DNA of 64,000 nucleotides from Straminergon stramineum (taxonomy: Eukaryota; Streptophyta; Bryopsida; Hypnales; Calliergonaceae), in the NCBI GenBank assembly GCA_963920665.1, contig OY987270.1:22718019-22782018 (forward strand), written 5' to 3'. The notes below the pieces were generated by a model. The model made no database searches. It was not told where the DNA came from and saw nothing but the letters and a program-made list of their open reading frames with translations. Shown here piece by piece: positions 12,501-25,194 of the stretch. The stretch's first letter is position 1, and each line of letters begins with the position of its first letter. The position numbers were made by a program, and so were the translations under genes.

Positions 12501-13914
12501 AGGTGAAACAAGTGATACCTCATATCTAGAGGGACACATACCTCTGATTGCACCCTAATAAAAAGCCAAACCAAAAATTTGAGAATGGTAATGCATCTTG
12601 GAAGCAAATATTTGAAAATAGTTGCTCAAAGACCAAACATTTATAAATCAAATATTCTATTGGTACAACATTAATATTATAAAAAAATAAATTACTATTA
12701 TTATTATTTCAATTAAGCTATATCAACATTTAAATTGAAAACAAATGGCATTTAAAATTAATTAAATGCATGAAAGTTTTTTTTGGTATGATAATAAATT
12801 AGGGTTATAAATTTTAAATAAGTACAAAATTTGTTGTGGTAGCAAAGTAAGAATAGGAGAAGGAGCATTCTATTGTATAAAGATTGAAGCTTGGAGATGA
12901 TATAGATGGTAAGAATCTTGGAAGCATCAACAAAAACCAAACCTGTGAAGATGATTGCCCAATAATCTTATCAACAAGCCAATCTTTCTTGTTGTATATT
13001 TTTTGAGCTGCATTCCATCAATTTCCTTCTCTTTGAAATCGTTTGGAATTTGTTATAGGAAAAATGTCTTTTCACTATGACTACAAGATCATTAATATTG
13101 AAAATAATTGCAAAGTTTTAGACTAAAGGATTGTAAAGAATCATCATGATAAAAAAATGGATTCATTTCTTCAAACCAATAGTTTCTAAATATGTACAAA
13201 GATAGTTTTTAAGGAACAACAATATTGAGCATAAGAAGTGATAATGTTTGCAAAATCAAATCAATTGTTATAGAGTACCTCCAATGGCTTCTTCTATAGT
13301 ATCAAGACCAACAATTTCTTTGTTGATAGGATCATACCCTCTACAAAAAAAATAGTCAGCGACCTTGATTTGTTCACTAGAAGGCATCTCATTGAAATGT
13401 TCTTTTGCAGTGCAAAGGACAATGCATCTACCAGTTATATTATCCTGAATTGAAATGTTGACAATAGCCAATGAGATGTAGTAAAAAATATGCATATCTA
13501 TAAATTATCATATATATTATGGTATTTTTAAAAATAAAGGATTAGAAATTCAAACCATTTAACTACAATGCTTACCAATGATATATCATTTTCCACACCA
13601 AGTCCTTCTCCAGATGCCAAAAATAGCTCCTTTGGATCTGGGTTAGAAGTCAACCCTTTCACATGTGGCAAAAACTCAGAGCTTGAAAAGAAACTCCGAA
13701 TTGTACACATCTTTCTATCCTCCTTTTCAAACAACTTGATAATTTTTCCAATATGACCATCCCTCAATTTCAATGGACATCGTACACAATCCCCAAGTGC
13801 AAACAATTCACCATGTATGGTAACAGACTTGTAGTTGTTGCCCATTAACTTTGCTCCCCATACAAATTTTGTTTTATCAATGCTTTGAACATTGTCCATT
13901 GTAGTCGTAGACAT
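9518..13914 (-). CDS. BAH and RRM domain protein, ANTI-SILENCING 1 (ASI1/IBM2/SG1)-like; ten exons
   Basis: Exons, all with GT-AG introns and matching phases: 13914-13576, 13444-13279, 13007-12943, 12554-11553, 11195-11160, 11036-10944, 10715-10640, 10462-10375, 10021-9883, 9661-9518 (stop TGA). The spliced product is 715 residues. Residues ~16-165 form a BAH domain (FVWGAKL, LGDCVRCPL, ELFLASGEG, then the CIVLC and KVADYFFCRGYD blocks). Residues ~191-524 are one long polar, probably disordered exon. Residues ~545-625 look like an RRM (RVLLLKNLIPG, then CEVRIVPL). The C-terminus carries VATSHLAQGNTIEF, which matches the conserved tail of ASI1-type proteins as I recall it. In Arabidopsis ASI1 binds RNA and chromatin and allows full-length transcripts to form across introns containing heterochromatin, acting in the nucleus; the same role here is inferred. 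ATG at 13914 gives the usual short lead before the BAH domain. No disruption seen. Confidence 0.85.
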
Positions 13915-16900
13915 ACAATCTCAAAATGTAATTTGGTTGACATCAAATTGGGGCAAGAAGTCAATCATGTTGTAGGTTTATAGCTTGAATTATTGCCAAC
14001 TAATTTAATACATGACTTTGCCAACCTTATGTGGGCATTTACAATATTTTGAGCCATTTTAATTTCTAACGTCATCAATTATAGGAGACAGAATTAAAAA
14101 CTCTTTAATAGCATCCCTTTGTCACTTCCTTGAATTTACATCATTTTATACCATTCTTTATATGATCCCTATTTATTTCTTAATTGAAAAAAAATACAAA
14201 CAAAGATTACAAAAAAGATACAAAAACAAAAAATGTCACAAACTCAATTTATGTTAAAAATTTGAAAAGAATTACAAAACTTCCAAGAACTTGTTCTATG
14301 CCTCTAAAGTCACTAAAAATATGAAAAACATACTCAAAAACTTACAAATCAAGTGAAACTATAGAGAAAAGCATTTGTTTGAAACAAAATAATTAATAAT
14401 AATCTACCATCTCAAACAAATATTAAACCAAAAGACATATTGACACAATCTTAAGAATTTTTTTTCAATAACAAATAGGTTGAATATAAAAGTGATTGTA
14501 AAAAGAAACCTCCTTATGGTAATTTATTTTTGCTTGCATATAAAAATTTCAATTATAACCATTGCAATTGCATAAATGAATGCCAATAACATCCCATGTG
14601 TCATTTTGTGGGCATATGTACTATGAAAACTTCAATATAAGAAATCATAATTTTTGTTGTTGTGGTTTGAGTTCCCTTGAACCAACATTGGTGTTAGTTG
14701 AAAAAGCACACCCTTCCTTTGTTGGTTACTATACATAGAATATTAAACCTATTATTATCATTATAATAATAATATTTTTATTAAATGTCAATGGGACACT
14801 TGACAAGATGATTTTGATTTTTTCAAATGAGTCTTTATTTCATTTCAAGTGAATGAAAATATTGAGTGAGTTATAATTAATAACATGATTTTTGTTTGTT
14901 TTTACTTGAAGGTGGCAAATAAATTTTGTATTTATTAGAGGTATTAGAGCAATATTATATGTTCGTACCTATGCTCATATACAATGTCTTGTTAAAAATT
15001 CAAGTATATTGACAAATATTTATGTTAATATTAGTCATGGTTTAGAGGTTGTTGATTGCTAAAATTATGAAAAAAATTGAAAAAAAATTGAATTCGATAA
15101 TTTGAAATTTCTTCGCATAAATATAAACACTTGAAGTTGGAAAATGGTACTAAGCATAATGAATTATTGAAGATGTTGAATTTGTTGAATTTGGCATTAT
15201 TTAATTTGAGTATAAATTTAAAGATATGTGCTAGCCTAAATATGGCCTTCGAGTATTTTTGTTTCAAAATTTTAGACATGAAGTTAAGAAAATCTATACA
15301 AACCCTAAATTTTGGTAATTAAAACCTTAAAATCTTTATAGATCCTAAACTATTGTATACATGACTTGATGTTGCTTACATAATGTTTGACCTAAAAATG
15401 CGAGAACTTCACATGTCATGAAAAGCAACTCAAATTTACAAGATTTCAACTATAAACTTATTTAAGTAAAAGTTACTACAAGTGATTGAAGGCAAGGAGA
15501 GTGTGATCCAAAAATTGATCATGAAAATTCTTGATTATGAAACTAGTAGTGAATTCTTGATTCTATTTTTGACCCTTGGGAACTTACAAATTATAGGTAA
15601 GCTCTTAGTGTTATAATTCACAAGCTACCGGTAATACTAACTACAAATGATAAACAAGAGAAATTCTTTCAAAATGGTGCAAAAAATTGTTGGTATGTAG
15701 ATAGGAGGGAAATTGTGAGAAATCTAAAAACAATGTGGCCAAGGTAGATGTCCATGTCTTGTTGCGTGTGCATTATATATTGTAACTATTGTCTTTGGTC
15801 CTATAGGTTGAATTATACTTGTCTAGTTCAACAATTTGTATATAAAGATCTTCAATTTAGTTTAAATTCCAATTTTTTGCATATATAGTCTATTAGATCA
15901 AAATGCATATGTTAAAGGCTATAATTGTACTTGTTCAATTTTAAATCTCTATTGTTTTGTAATAAAGCTAATTTGTGTACAATGCACTTATATTAGTACC
16001 ATCAAAGTTTGAAGCTTGAATCCATGAGTCATCTCTACCATTAAAAGAAATATTTTGGAGAAGGCCCCTTGCAAAACTAACATTGTATACTATAGAATAA
16101 GTTCAAAAGCTCCATAGTTTAGTCCTTATTAAATCATCTTGTAGTCTATTCTCCTTGGCATTTTCCTTAACCAATTGAATGATTGTTAAGGGTAAATTTT
16201 ATTACTTCTAAAATAGATCAATAGCTTTATTCAACTTAGTTGCTAATACAACAATATCCTGAAAGGAGCATTGCATGGTCTAATACGAATCCAAACAATA
16301 CTCCACTACAATCTTATTTCAATAGTATTAGTAAAAAAATTTCTCATTTGGCCCTCACAAATCCAATTTTCTATCAAGGGACCAAAATATTGAAATCCTT
16401 CAATCAATCAATTATGGTTTTAAAATTCTTTTGGTATAGTACTACCAAGTTGATTTGTCAACAATTTACCTTGCGATGAGAATATATATTTGATTGACTA
16501 AAGCAAAGGCATTCATTGTAACCAACCAAACAATAGAATACAAAAATAAGTCTACATCCACTCTATTGGTAGGTTTTTATTTATAATTGAGAGATTCACT
16601 CAATGGTAGGATTTTTCCTAAAAGCCATAGTAGCTACTATCCAACTACAATAATCTATTTGGCTAATCTAATTATAATGGTACAAAGAACTAATTTCAAT
16701 CTTCAATAGTTGTCGACAGCTCCTATAGTAGAGGTCTATTGACTTAATTCATCATATTAAAAAAAACGAAATAATAAAACAAGAAAAATTTGTGAAATAT
16801 TTAGTTAATTAATATATATCATTCTTCTCCTAATAAACTACTCTCATTACTAACCATAATTTATACTTCATATACCAATATTTCAAAAAAAATACCAATA

Positions 16901-18100
16901 CTTCCAAAAGAATATTCCTAAACCATTATAACCAACTTTAATATAGAAATATACAATTTATAATTGCCAATCTACAAATGCCATCAATTAAATCACACCC
17001 AATGAATGTAATTCAAATAAACATATTGAAATTAAATCTTCAACAATATACATACAAAATCAAAATACACATCTATATGATAAAAAACAACAACAAATAA
17101 TCACTATAATTTCTGAAATTGAGCTACAATGGCTTCAACCACAATAACATAACAACAACAAAACATCTTCTAGTGTTATATACCTCCTACAATGGCTACT
17201 CCAATCAAGTACACCAAATATACTTATGAACAAGAATGTTTTCATAAAGAGCTCAAACTACTTAACCATAGAGAGAGACCAATCTCTAAAGAGAGTCTCC
17301 TCACCCCCAAGCTCCATCTTATATAATAGAGACTATCAATAAAGACTATCAATCCTTAAGATAAACGAAGACTTCTTTTATATCTTCAGCCTTCTATCCT
17401 TAGTTCTATCTGGAACCATTAACTAAATTAAAAGTGTTCATTATACTTCTCTAGATCGTATCTTATTGAAATCTTGATCTTCTACTCGGAATTATCTAAC
17501 TCCAAGTTCCAACACACTTGTCTTTATCTAGGAGTTGTCTAACTCTAGTGCACTAGTAATCCAAGTGGAGTTGTCCAACCGCACTCCATAAATCCATCAT
17601 TTGGAAATATCTATGTCTAGGCACTCTAATGCCCTTGTCATCCAACTAGAATTGTCTAACTTCAATGTACAAATCTATTATTTAGAGATATATATCTCTA
17701 GGAAAGCTTTGCTTATCCACAAGTGCACATTTTATCACGAATTAGTTCATCCATCAATGTATTCATCCATCAAAGGTCATTACACAATCATCATAAATTC
17801 TTTCATCTATCTACACATTCATGCATAAAAGGGTTGTGACATGGGTCATGACATCTACCTTCCAAAACCCACCACTTCAAATGTTCAAAATCAAAATCAC
17901 ATGGCTCTACCAAAGATAAAAATACAAAATATCTTAAAACTATAAAGTCCACAACTCTCTATATGCACTATCAAACCCTTTTCTTTTCTATATATTGTAG
18001 TTGTAAAACAAGGTCAATGAAAAAAATTCTTAAAAGAAATTCCTGAATTTTGGAAATTTTTTTTTTCTATTTAATTTTTAGCATATGCTAATCTTGATTT

Positions 18101-18104
<4 letters not shown>
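13915..18104. other. AT-rich intergenic DNA upstream of the BAH/RRM gene, no gene seen
   Basis: The first few hundred bases should hold the 5' UTR and promoter of the BAH/RRM gene (transcribed leftward), but I see no diagnostic element. The rest is A/T-rich. The open frames at 15031-15322, 16240-16479 and 17601-17828 show no family features. Confidence 0.55.

Positions 18105-18146
<42 letters not shown>
18105..18146. repeat. (AT)21 microsatellite
   Basis: Uninterrupted alternating AT for 42 bases. Confidence 0.95.
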
Positions 18147-18148
<2 letters not shown>

Positions 18149-18716
18149 ATAAGAGGTATTGACCTTACCCTACACTTGTGGGCAATCTCATATTTAAAAA
18201 TCACTCATTTTTATTTTCATTGCTAACTATGTGTGCTATACAACTAAATGTATTACCAATAACAATATTCAACTCCCCACACAAAAAAGACATTTTTATA
18301 TTTTAGGCCTAGCTTTTTTACCCGCATGAAAACAAATGAGGCTTGAAGACCTATATAACACATGAAAATTTCTAAAGTTTATCATCTATGGTGAATAATT
18401 TATTCCTGCAATTTCTCGTACGAAAAAAAAGTTGGAATTGAGATTAAATTTTTTTTTCTAAAATAAAGATACTCAGAAGTGACATAGTAATATAAGGAAA
18501 TCTACAAGTTGGGGCCATAAAAGTTCAAGGTTGGGATCCAAAATTTCTTTTGTTCTTTTGTTTAGACTTGTAAGTCCTTATTCATTTTTATTATTTTACC
18601 TTTTTAAAATTTTTTGGATTGTCATTCCAATTGAATTTTTTTGGAAAAATCTAGGAATGCATTTGATATTCTAGTTGCAAGCTCTATGTTTTAGAATCCA
18701 AATTTAATGATACTAA

Positions 18717-18727
18717 TGATGATGATG

Positions 18728-18758
<31 letters not shown>
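18717..18758. repeat. GAT/AAT trinucleotide microsatellite
   Basis: About four GAT units run into about ten ATA/TAA units. It lies in AT-rich DNA with no gene nearby. Confidence 0.9.
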
Positions 18759-18760
<2 letters not shown>

Positions 18761-18947
18761 TCAATTTGAAGACCATTACGAATAGAGAATCTATTTGAGA
18801 TAGTTTGACTATCCATTTGTTAAGGACATAGACAATAAGGCCTACATTTGTTGTCTTTTTTTTGTACTGGGTGACTTCTACATCTCAACCATTTGAGAGG
18901 TAAGTGTTGTGAATGAGGAAGATTTTTTAAGTCAAGAAATAAGTGTT

Positions 18948-19150
18948 GTAGAATATTTAGTACGTTGTGACTAATGCTTTATAAGGGCATTAGTAAGATT
19001 AGTTCTATTGTGTAAAATCTTCTACAACTTTCTAGTAGGGGGCTTAAATTTTCTTACAATTTGTATATATTTTCTATACTATGTAAGACATTTTGGTACA
19101 AGTTTGTATGATCATGTCACTTTTAGATTTTTTCACCATATTTTTATTGT
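18948..19150 (+). repeat. First copy of a ~200-bp direct repeat with a degraded foldback head
   Basis: It runs from GTTGTAGAATATTTAGTAC through TTTCTATACTATGTAAG to CACTTTTAGATT and matches 19282-19480 in the same order. The foldback portion (TTGTGACTAATG versus an imperfect CATTAGTAAGATTAG) is mismatched here but perfect in the second copy. Confidence 0.7.
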
Positions 19151-19281
19151 TTTAACTCACAACCCATAAATAAATAAAAATCGGAGTTGTCGTGTCCAAT
19201 TCTATATGGTAAGATGTCTATTTAGGATTTATTGCAACTTTTGGAAATACCTTGGACGATTTTGTGATTCAAGAGGTTAGT

Positions 19282-19366
19282 GTTGTAGAAGATTTAGTAC
19301 ATTGTGACTAATGCCCTTATTAGGGCATCAATCACATTAGTCACAATGTACTAAATCTTCTATAAC
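19282..19366. repeat. Perfect hairpin (26-bp arms, 21-nt loop) in the second copy of the direct repeat
   Basis: The arms are 19288-19313 and 19335-19360, exactly complementary (beginning GAAGATTTAGTACATTGTG). They extend six more bases outward with a single G:T pair. The loop contains a small CCCTTATTAGGG palindrome. The repeat continues downstream to about 19480 with the same body as the first copy. A foldback MITE remnant or siRNA-producing hairpin are both possible. Confidence 0.8.
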
Positions 19367-19489
19367 TTTCTATTGGAGGGGTAATTTTTTTTGGAATTTG
19401 TACATATTTTCTATACTATGTAAGTTACTTGGGTGCTAACTTGGGTAAACATGGGACACTTTTAGATTCTTTTCACAATATAGATCAAG

Positions 19490-20696
19490 AATTAAGGTTT
19501 CAAAAGAGACCACTTGCAACGGAAGGCCTTACAAGAAGCTTTTTGTCCTTGCTAGAGCCTATGAAAGATGCAAGTCTCTATAGTAACCTCTCCCTAACAA
19601 GGTGATTGTGGTTCAATCTACGTGGTTCCAAATCACCATCCAACTTTTGATAATAAATTCTTTTTCCAACCCTCTTGCTTTGAGCCATTGGACATTTTTA
19701 GACCGAGCTCCACCACTCTTCCTTTGGAAACCCATCTAGCGGGCTCAAACCAAGAAGGTTGTAGAAGATGTTGTTATAACATCCCTACCATGGCTCAACC
19801 AAACTAACTAGGGTCCCATAAGCTGGGCCCATGGGTACAATCTTCCCCCACTTGGCGCAACTTGGAAACTTTGAACCATTGGGTGCGAGTAAATTTGTTG
19901 TTTTACCATAGCTTCTTGTGCGTAGTGAGATATGCAGAGAGCCTCGGGCCAACTATTTTTCCATCAATTTTCATGTTTTCTTGCTTGCTTCTTAATAAAT
20001 GTTCAAGCTCCTTTTAGTCAATATGTCACAAATTGGGTGATTCTGGTGTGTGACGTTGGGAGGAATTGTAATCATTATACCCGAGGGATCCTAAAGCCTC
20101 ATTGATGCCAACCTATAGTGGGGGTTTGGCCATACCAAAATGGTCATGCTCTTAGTGTTGGTATATGAAAGACAAAACAATTACCGATCCACAAGGAATT
20201 TTAAAAGGTGAAAGAGATCATTTTGGGAGAAGGTGGAGAGCAGAGGTGGTAGACAATACCATATGTTGGGGTCAAATTTACTAGGCCCCATGCAAAATCA
20301 TTTTTTTTTTGTAAATCTTTTTTCATTAGCTTAATTTTGAATTTTTAGAAGTTCATTTTATAAGGTTTGGAATATTTCATGACCGTTAATACAATTCAAA
20401 ATATTCCATGACCTTTAGCAAAACTCACAACTTTATTAATACTTGGGTCTTTACTAATATTCATGGCTTTACCAATAGTTACTCATAACGTCAACTTTGT
20501 GATTTTTTGGAGGATTAAGATTATTTTCATTAATATTTTCTACACTATGCAATTATGCCATGTTATAATTTCTGGAATTTTCATTTCATGCCATATTTAA
20601 TTATATTTTTACAATTTTGAATTAATTTTTTATTAATTAGACCCTAGTGTAGGATAGGGTTCAAGGGTCTATCACCCCACTAGCTCAACTAGAGAG
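19490..20696. other. Intergenic DNA, mixed composition, no gene recognised
   Basis: The 19500-20280 part is less AT-rich than its surroundings and has a 61-codon frame (19622-19807) without recognisable motifs. It could be a degraded mobile element, but I find no ends or domains. Confidence 0.4.
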
Positions 20697-20850
20697 GATT
20701 GCCTCCTTATTTCTCCATCTTTTACCCTTGGAGAAAATATTGGAACTTTTTATTTGTCACACATCATAAAATTTGCAAATTCTAAATCGATATTTGCAAA
20801 TTCTAAATCCCAAATAAGCTATTGTAGGGGAGGTGAAGAAATACAAAATT
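20697..20850 (+). repeat. Diverged half-copy of the flanking MITE
   Basis: It follows the left half of the MITE beginning at 20867: pyrimidine-rich start, TTGGAGAAAAT, TATTTGTCACACATCATAAAATTTGCAAA-like segment, then GGGGAGGTGAAGAAATACAAAA. A short internal duplication (ATTTGCAAATTCTAAAT twice) is specific to this copy. The right half is absent. Confidence 0.55.
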
Positions 20851-21387
20851 CACGTGGCACAAAAGAGGGTCGGGGTGGATTGACCCCCTTGCTCACCCCT
20901 AAGGGAAAACCCTGAAATTTTTTATTTATCATGCATGATAAAATTTGCAAATTTGCAATCAATGGGCCCAAATTAGCTAGGAGAGGTACAAAAGATAAAT
21001 TAACACCTCACCATCCAAGGGGACCATATCTGTCCACATAGGATCAAAAAATGGTTTCCACGTGCCAGAGAGGGGTGGATTTTACAGGAGCGATAACGGA
21101 ACATGGTTGGCAGGGTTCTTGTGTACACTGTAGTAGAATTGACAACGTACAATGATGTACACTTCATGTGTGCGAGGGCTCAGATTCATCAGATGTCAAA
21201 AAATGGACATGGACATTTGTCCTTGTGATTCGGAAAATGACTGGCATTCCACGGTCAGGGTTCATTGAGCTTTGGATGCGTCCGGAGTGGGAAGCCATGG
21301 CGTATTGCAATCACTCGATAGTCTTTCTTGCAGTCACGATAGAGCCGTGTTGTGGTCGTCCTTGCTAAAATAGTTTGAGAGAAGGGA

Positions 21388-22015
21388 GTGGGCCTTGAGA
21401 CTGCCATCATGTTCGCAACAATGGGCTTAGTGTGTGTTTGTTTCATTCAAAGGTGTAGGCACACCACCTTCTCTGCTCATGATCATATACAACAATTATG
21501 GGACTGGAGGAGGATGGTGAGTGCGCTTCATAATGGAATAGCGACAGTGGAAGAAGTTCAAGACATCCAAAAGCTGCTCTACCAATGGGCGATTGGGGCA
21601 AGCGGTAGTCCATCCATTGCGCAAAGTGTTATCAATTGGCTTCATGAGTGGTATCTCTTTGAACAAGAGGAGTCGAACTCAAATTCGTGGTTACAGTATC
21701 CTCATAATAGGAAGTGGCGACACTTGTGTTACACACACATTGCACGTACTCTTGGGTAGAGACATCAGATTCCTAAGGGCCATCCGGGTGGAATTCAAGA
21801 TCCAGTGTACACATTCATTTGGGACAAATTGTGGCCAGACCCAGAAGGGGATGATGAAGTCTGCAACGAGATTGAGAGTGGCGGAGCCAAAGGCCTGTAC
21901 ATGAAGGTAGGCAAGTTGTGCTAGCATTGCCCGCACCTAGCACGAGAATACAAATTTGATCTAGCAAGCCAAACCCTAATTGGGATGTTGGAGCGACACG
22001 GGGGAATTTAAATGG
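21388..22015 (+). pseudogene. Decayed accessory reading frame inside the piggyBac-like element, unknown function
   Basis: The frame stays protein-like across several stops: 21388 to the TAG at 21757-21759, then (read through) a block with HQIPKGHPGGIQDPVYTF and GLYMKVGKLC up to another TAG near 21920, and on to about 22010. The tract is more GC-rich than its surroundings and shows alternating hydrophobic and charged residues typical of real coding DNA. I do not recognise the protein. It sits upstream of the transposase in the same orientation within the transposon, so it may be a second transposon gene or captured host sequence. The TAG stops fit CAG-to-TAG change, as in the transposase. Confidence 0.5.
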
Positions 22016-23789
22016 GGTTTATAACGTGCAACAACAGACTACTGAATTCAAGTGAACCAACATGGAGGGAGTACTTCAAGAAATGGGGGTAGACAACAAA
22101 CGACAAGGCAAGGGGGAGGGCGGGGTATTGAAGGACGAGGGAGGACAAGTGGTTGAAGTGGGAGAGGCAAGTAGAATTTTGTAGAATTCGATAATGCACA
22201 AATTCAACCACCTACGGAACATCCCAACAGAGGACGTGGGGACAATAGATAGCAGGAATCAAGACGAGGAAGCTCCTTGCAAATAGCGGGTGGAAGGAGA
22301 AAAGGAGCACGCAGGGCCACTAGAAGTGCGATGTAGGAGCTGACGCCACGGGGGTGGTCTGCACTGCCAATTACACCAAATTGTTATACACCTCCTAGAT
22401 TGCACCCTTGACCGATGGCAAATTTAGTCTTTTGAAATTCAAATTCGCCTCAATTGCGTGGAGAACCAACACGACATACATGTTTAGGGCATGGACCAGG
22501 ATCTACAAGGTGTCTTCGAAGTATTGGCAAATCACTACAGGGTAGTGTGGGTGCCTCGCCAATCCACACACAGAGGTCACTACTTGGTCAAGTATGCTAA
22601 CATGTCAATGCACCACAAGGGTATGGCAAGGAACCAAAGTGCACAAGCAATCTTCAGGGAGCATTCGAAAGAGCATCTTGTGTTCAAGAGTGGGTTATTA
22701 ATCTGGCAAATGTGGAGAATCCAGTTGGAGACCATTGGGGTGCCACTGCGAGAATAGGAGCAAATAAAGGACCACATTTGGGAAAGACAGTCATTCCCAT
22801 GGATACTTTGCTTTGTCAAGAGAATGGTCCCAAAAATTGGGAGGGGACAATGTTGCCCGACGATGTGTGGATGTGGCTAGAGAGTATCGGATTTGCACCA
22901 GAATAGTGGGGAGGGTTAGATGTTTTTTTTGGAGAACTAGTGCTTATAGTGTGGAAAGGGGACGTGCATTACTGTCGCGCCCCTTAGTGACATTTACCAC
23001 CTTAAGCTCACTTTCCAAACCCTTAATACCTTAGTGCCACTAAGGTTCACGCTCTCCTAACACTGCACATGCCACGCACCCACAATGTTAGGTTCCACCT
23101 CAAGTCACAGGGTTTCCCCATTCCTCCGTGACTCCCAATCCTTTCCTTCCAATACTTAACTCCCACAAGACACCGGGCATGTCATTTGATGACATGGGGC
23201 GGAACTTCCATTGATGTCCAAGCACTCGGTGAGGCACTACTCCCACCGGTGCTAACCGCCCTTGAATGGGACCCAACTCCCCACTAGGCCCAACCCAACT
23301 CATTTTGGGACTCACTAATCGGGACTCACCAAACGGGACTCACACCATGGCCTAGTGTGAAGTGGGACACCACCCAACCGGTATCAAGGAGTGCACAAGC
23401 ACTCCATGGTAACACACAAGTGGTGGTGAGGCTCCAACACTAACCTCACCACCCGGGGCCACTTAGGCTCACCATGGCACCATCCGGGAGTGAGGAGGGA
23501 GACCACCCCTCCTCATAGTACTCTCTGCGGGATTCGGCAGCCCCCCCCATACTAGAGGTCACCGGGAACCCCCAAGATGCACCCCATCTTGGAAGACCAC
23601 CCATTTCTCCCGATTCGCACTACTTTGGGACTCCCGAACTTCCACCCGGCATAACTTTGCGGTCCGGGATCCAAATCGCACATGCGACCCCATTTTCGAC
23701 ATCTACGCGACGCGTAGATGCCGATGGACTACTCACTTGCCCCATTCGGACAAGTACTCGCAAAGATAACGCCCTCCAAAGATTCGGGA

Positions 23790-23869
23790 CACTCCCGCCG
23801 CGGCCAGGGCACTCCCGGCGCGGCCAGGGCACTCCCGCTGCGGCCAGGGCACTCCCGGCGCGACCAGGG
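23790..23869. repeat. Four copies of a 20-bp GC-rich tandem repeat in the 3' LTR
   Basis: Units follow CACTCCCGCCGCGGCCAGGG with one to three changes each. The other LTR has only two units (30657-30696, the second diverged). The array here runs straight into the N gap, so the true copy number is unknown. Confidence 0.9.
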
Positions 23870-24069
23870 NNNNNNNNNNNNNNNNNNNNNNNNNNNNNNN
23901 NNNNNNNNNNNNNNNNNNNNNNNNNNNNNNNNNNNNNNNNNNNNNNNNNNNNNNNNNNNNNNNNNNNNNNNNNNNNNNNNNNNNNNNNNNNNNNNNNNNN
24001 NNNNNNNNNNNNNNNNNNNNNNNNNNNNNNNNNNNNNNNNNNNNNNNNNNNNNNNNNNNNNNNNNNNNN
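23870..24069. other. Assembly gap, 200 N
   Basis: Exactly 200 undetermined bases inside the 3' LTR, next to the tandem repeat. A round number suggests a placeholder. Protein frames drawn through it are meaningless. Confidence 0.99.
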
Positions 24070-24306
24070 TGACTCGCAAGTCCAAATCACGCGTTCTTTG
24101 GACGGCTAGAAGCGTCTTCTCAAGACCTTTCCAAGCGTATATCACACGCCCCCAAATTCGTCCGGATCAGAGCGCTACATCGCTCTGATCGCTCGGGACT
24201 CCTAGTCCCCCTCACCTCATCTCTTGCAAGGCTTGGGGCGTCACCCCCAATGTCCCCCTTGCTCACCAAGGTGGCACGGGCACGCCTTGTGATGAGGGTC
24301 GTGACA

Positions 24307-25194
24307 CTCACCTTCACCAAATAGCGTCGATGCCCTCATCGACATTACTTCATGCCGGTAGTGTTAAGTTTCTAAGGTAGCCCACCTCCTTAACACTTGC
24401 ATTATGTTTCCGGGTAGCTAGCCCCACAATGCACCAAGTCCCCTTACTTGGTCTAAATGGCTAAGTCCTCAAAGGTGTCATTAGATAGGTCTTAGGTCCA
24501 AGGCACCCTAGCCTTTCTCAAAAGAGGACCTAATCTACTTAGACCTACCTACCTTGAGACTCTCTCGAACTTAATTGGCTCAAAGGAACTTTCCCAAACC
24601 TTAGTTCCAAGCTAGGCCCAACTAGCCTATCACATTTCTCACTTGACTTAGGATGATTTCAAGGCTAACCAACTTCCACTTGGACGCAACTCCAAGACCC
24701 CTTTCGAACATTTCTGCCATTAAGTGATGAACTTTGCCCGCCTCAGGATAGTGTCAAGTCCCGCCCGACTTGTCTTTGCTTCACTCTAAAGACATAGTTG
24801 ATCAAGCTATGCGTTATCGATGGACAACTCGCAAAGGCACTTTTATAAGCCCGTGCCACTACCTTGCCCCCGCCCGGGCAAGTCCAAGGCTTGGGACTTA
24901 TGTGGAATCACCCATTCACAACCCCCAAGCCAAGGCCCCTAATTGGCAGCATTCCAAAAGTTGGCTTCGCATATCCCTTCAATCCTCATCTACCCAACTT
25001 ACCTCTAATGAAGAGACTAGGACTCATCTCACATTTTTAAGCCACACAATTCCGAAATGCACTTACAACCTCAAGCCACTTTATTGCCAACCAAGTATTA
25101 CAAAGTGTGCCTAGCACAACTTCCTAACCAAGCACTATGCAAAGTCTACCTAAGTGTGGTGTTTCACCCCCACCAACAAAGGTTGATGTCCTCA
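24307..25194 (-). other. Chromovirus 3' non-coding region with polypurine tract
   Basis: About 890 bases between the gag-pol stop and the 3' LTR on the minus strand. The last 12 bases before the LTR (24318 to 24307) read GGTGAAGGTGAG, the expected polypurine tract. There is no reading frame of note on the element's strand. Confidence 0.7.

Larger units (their letters stand above)
22973..24306 (-). repeat. 3' LTR of the chromovirus (contains an assembly gap)
   Basis: It has the same ends as the other LTR (TGTCGCGCCCC and GTCGTGACA on the plus strand). Three of the four substitutions relative to 29840-30962 lie in the first 25 bases. It is longer because of extra 20-bp repeats and a 200-base run of N. 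Confidence 0.95.

Noticed and set aside
23620..24188. Long frames across the N gap
   Set aside because: They exist only because N codons have no stops; the DNA is LTR.
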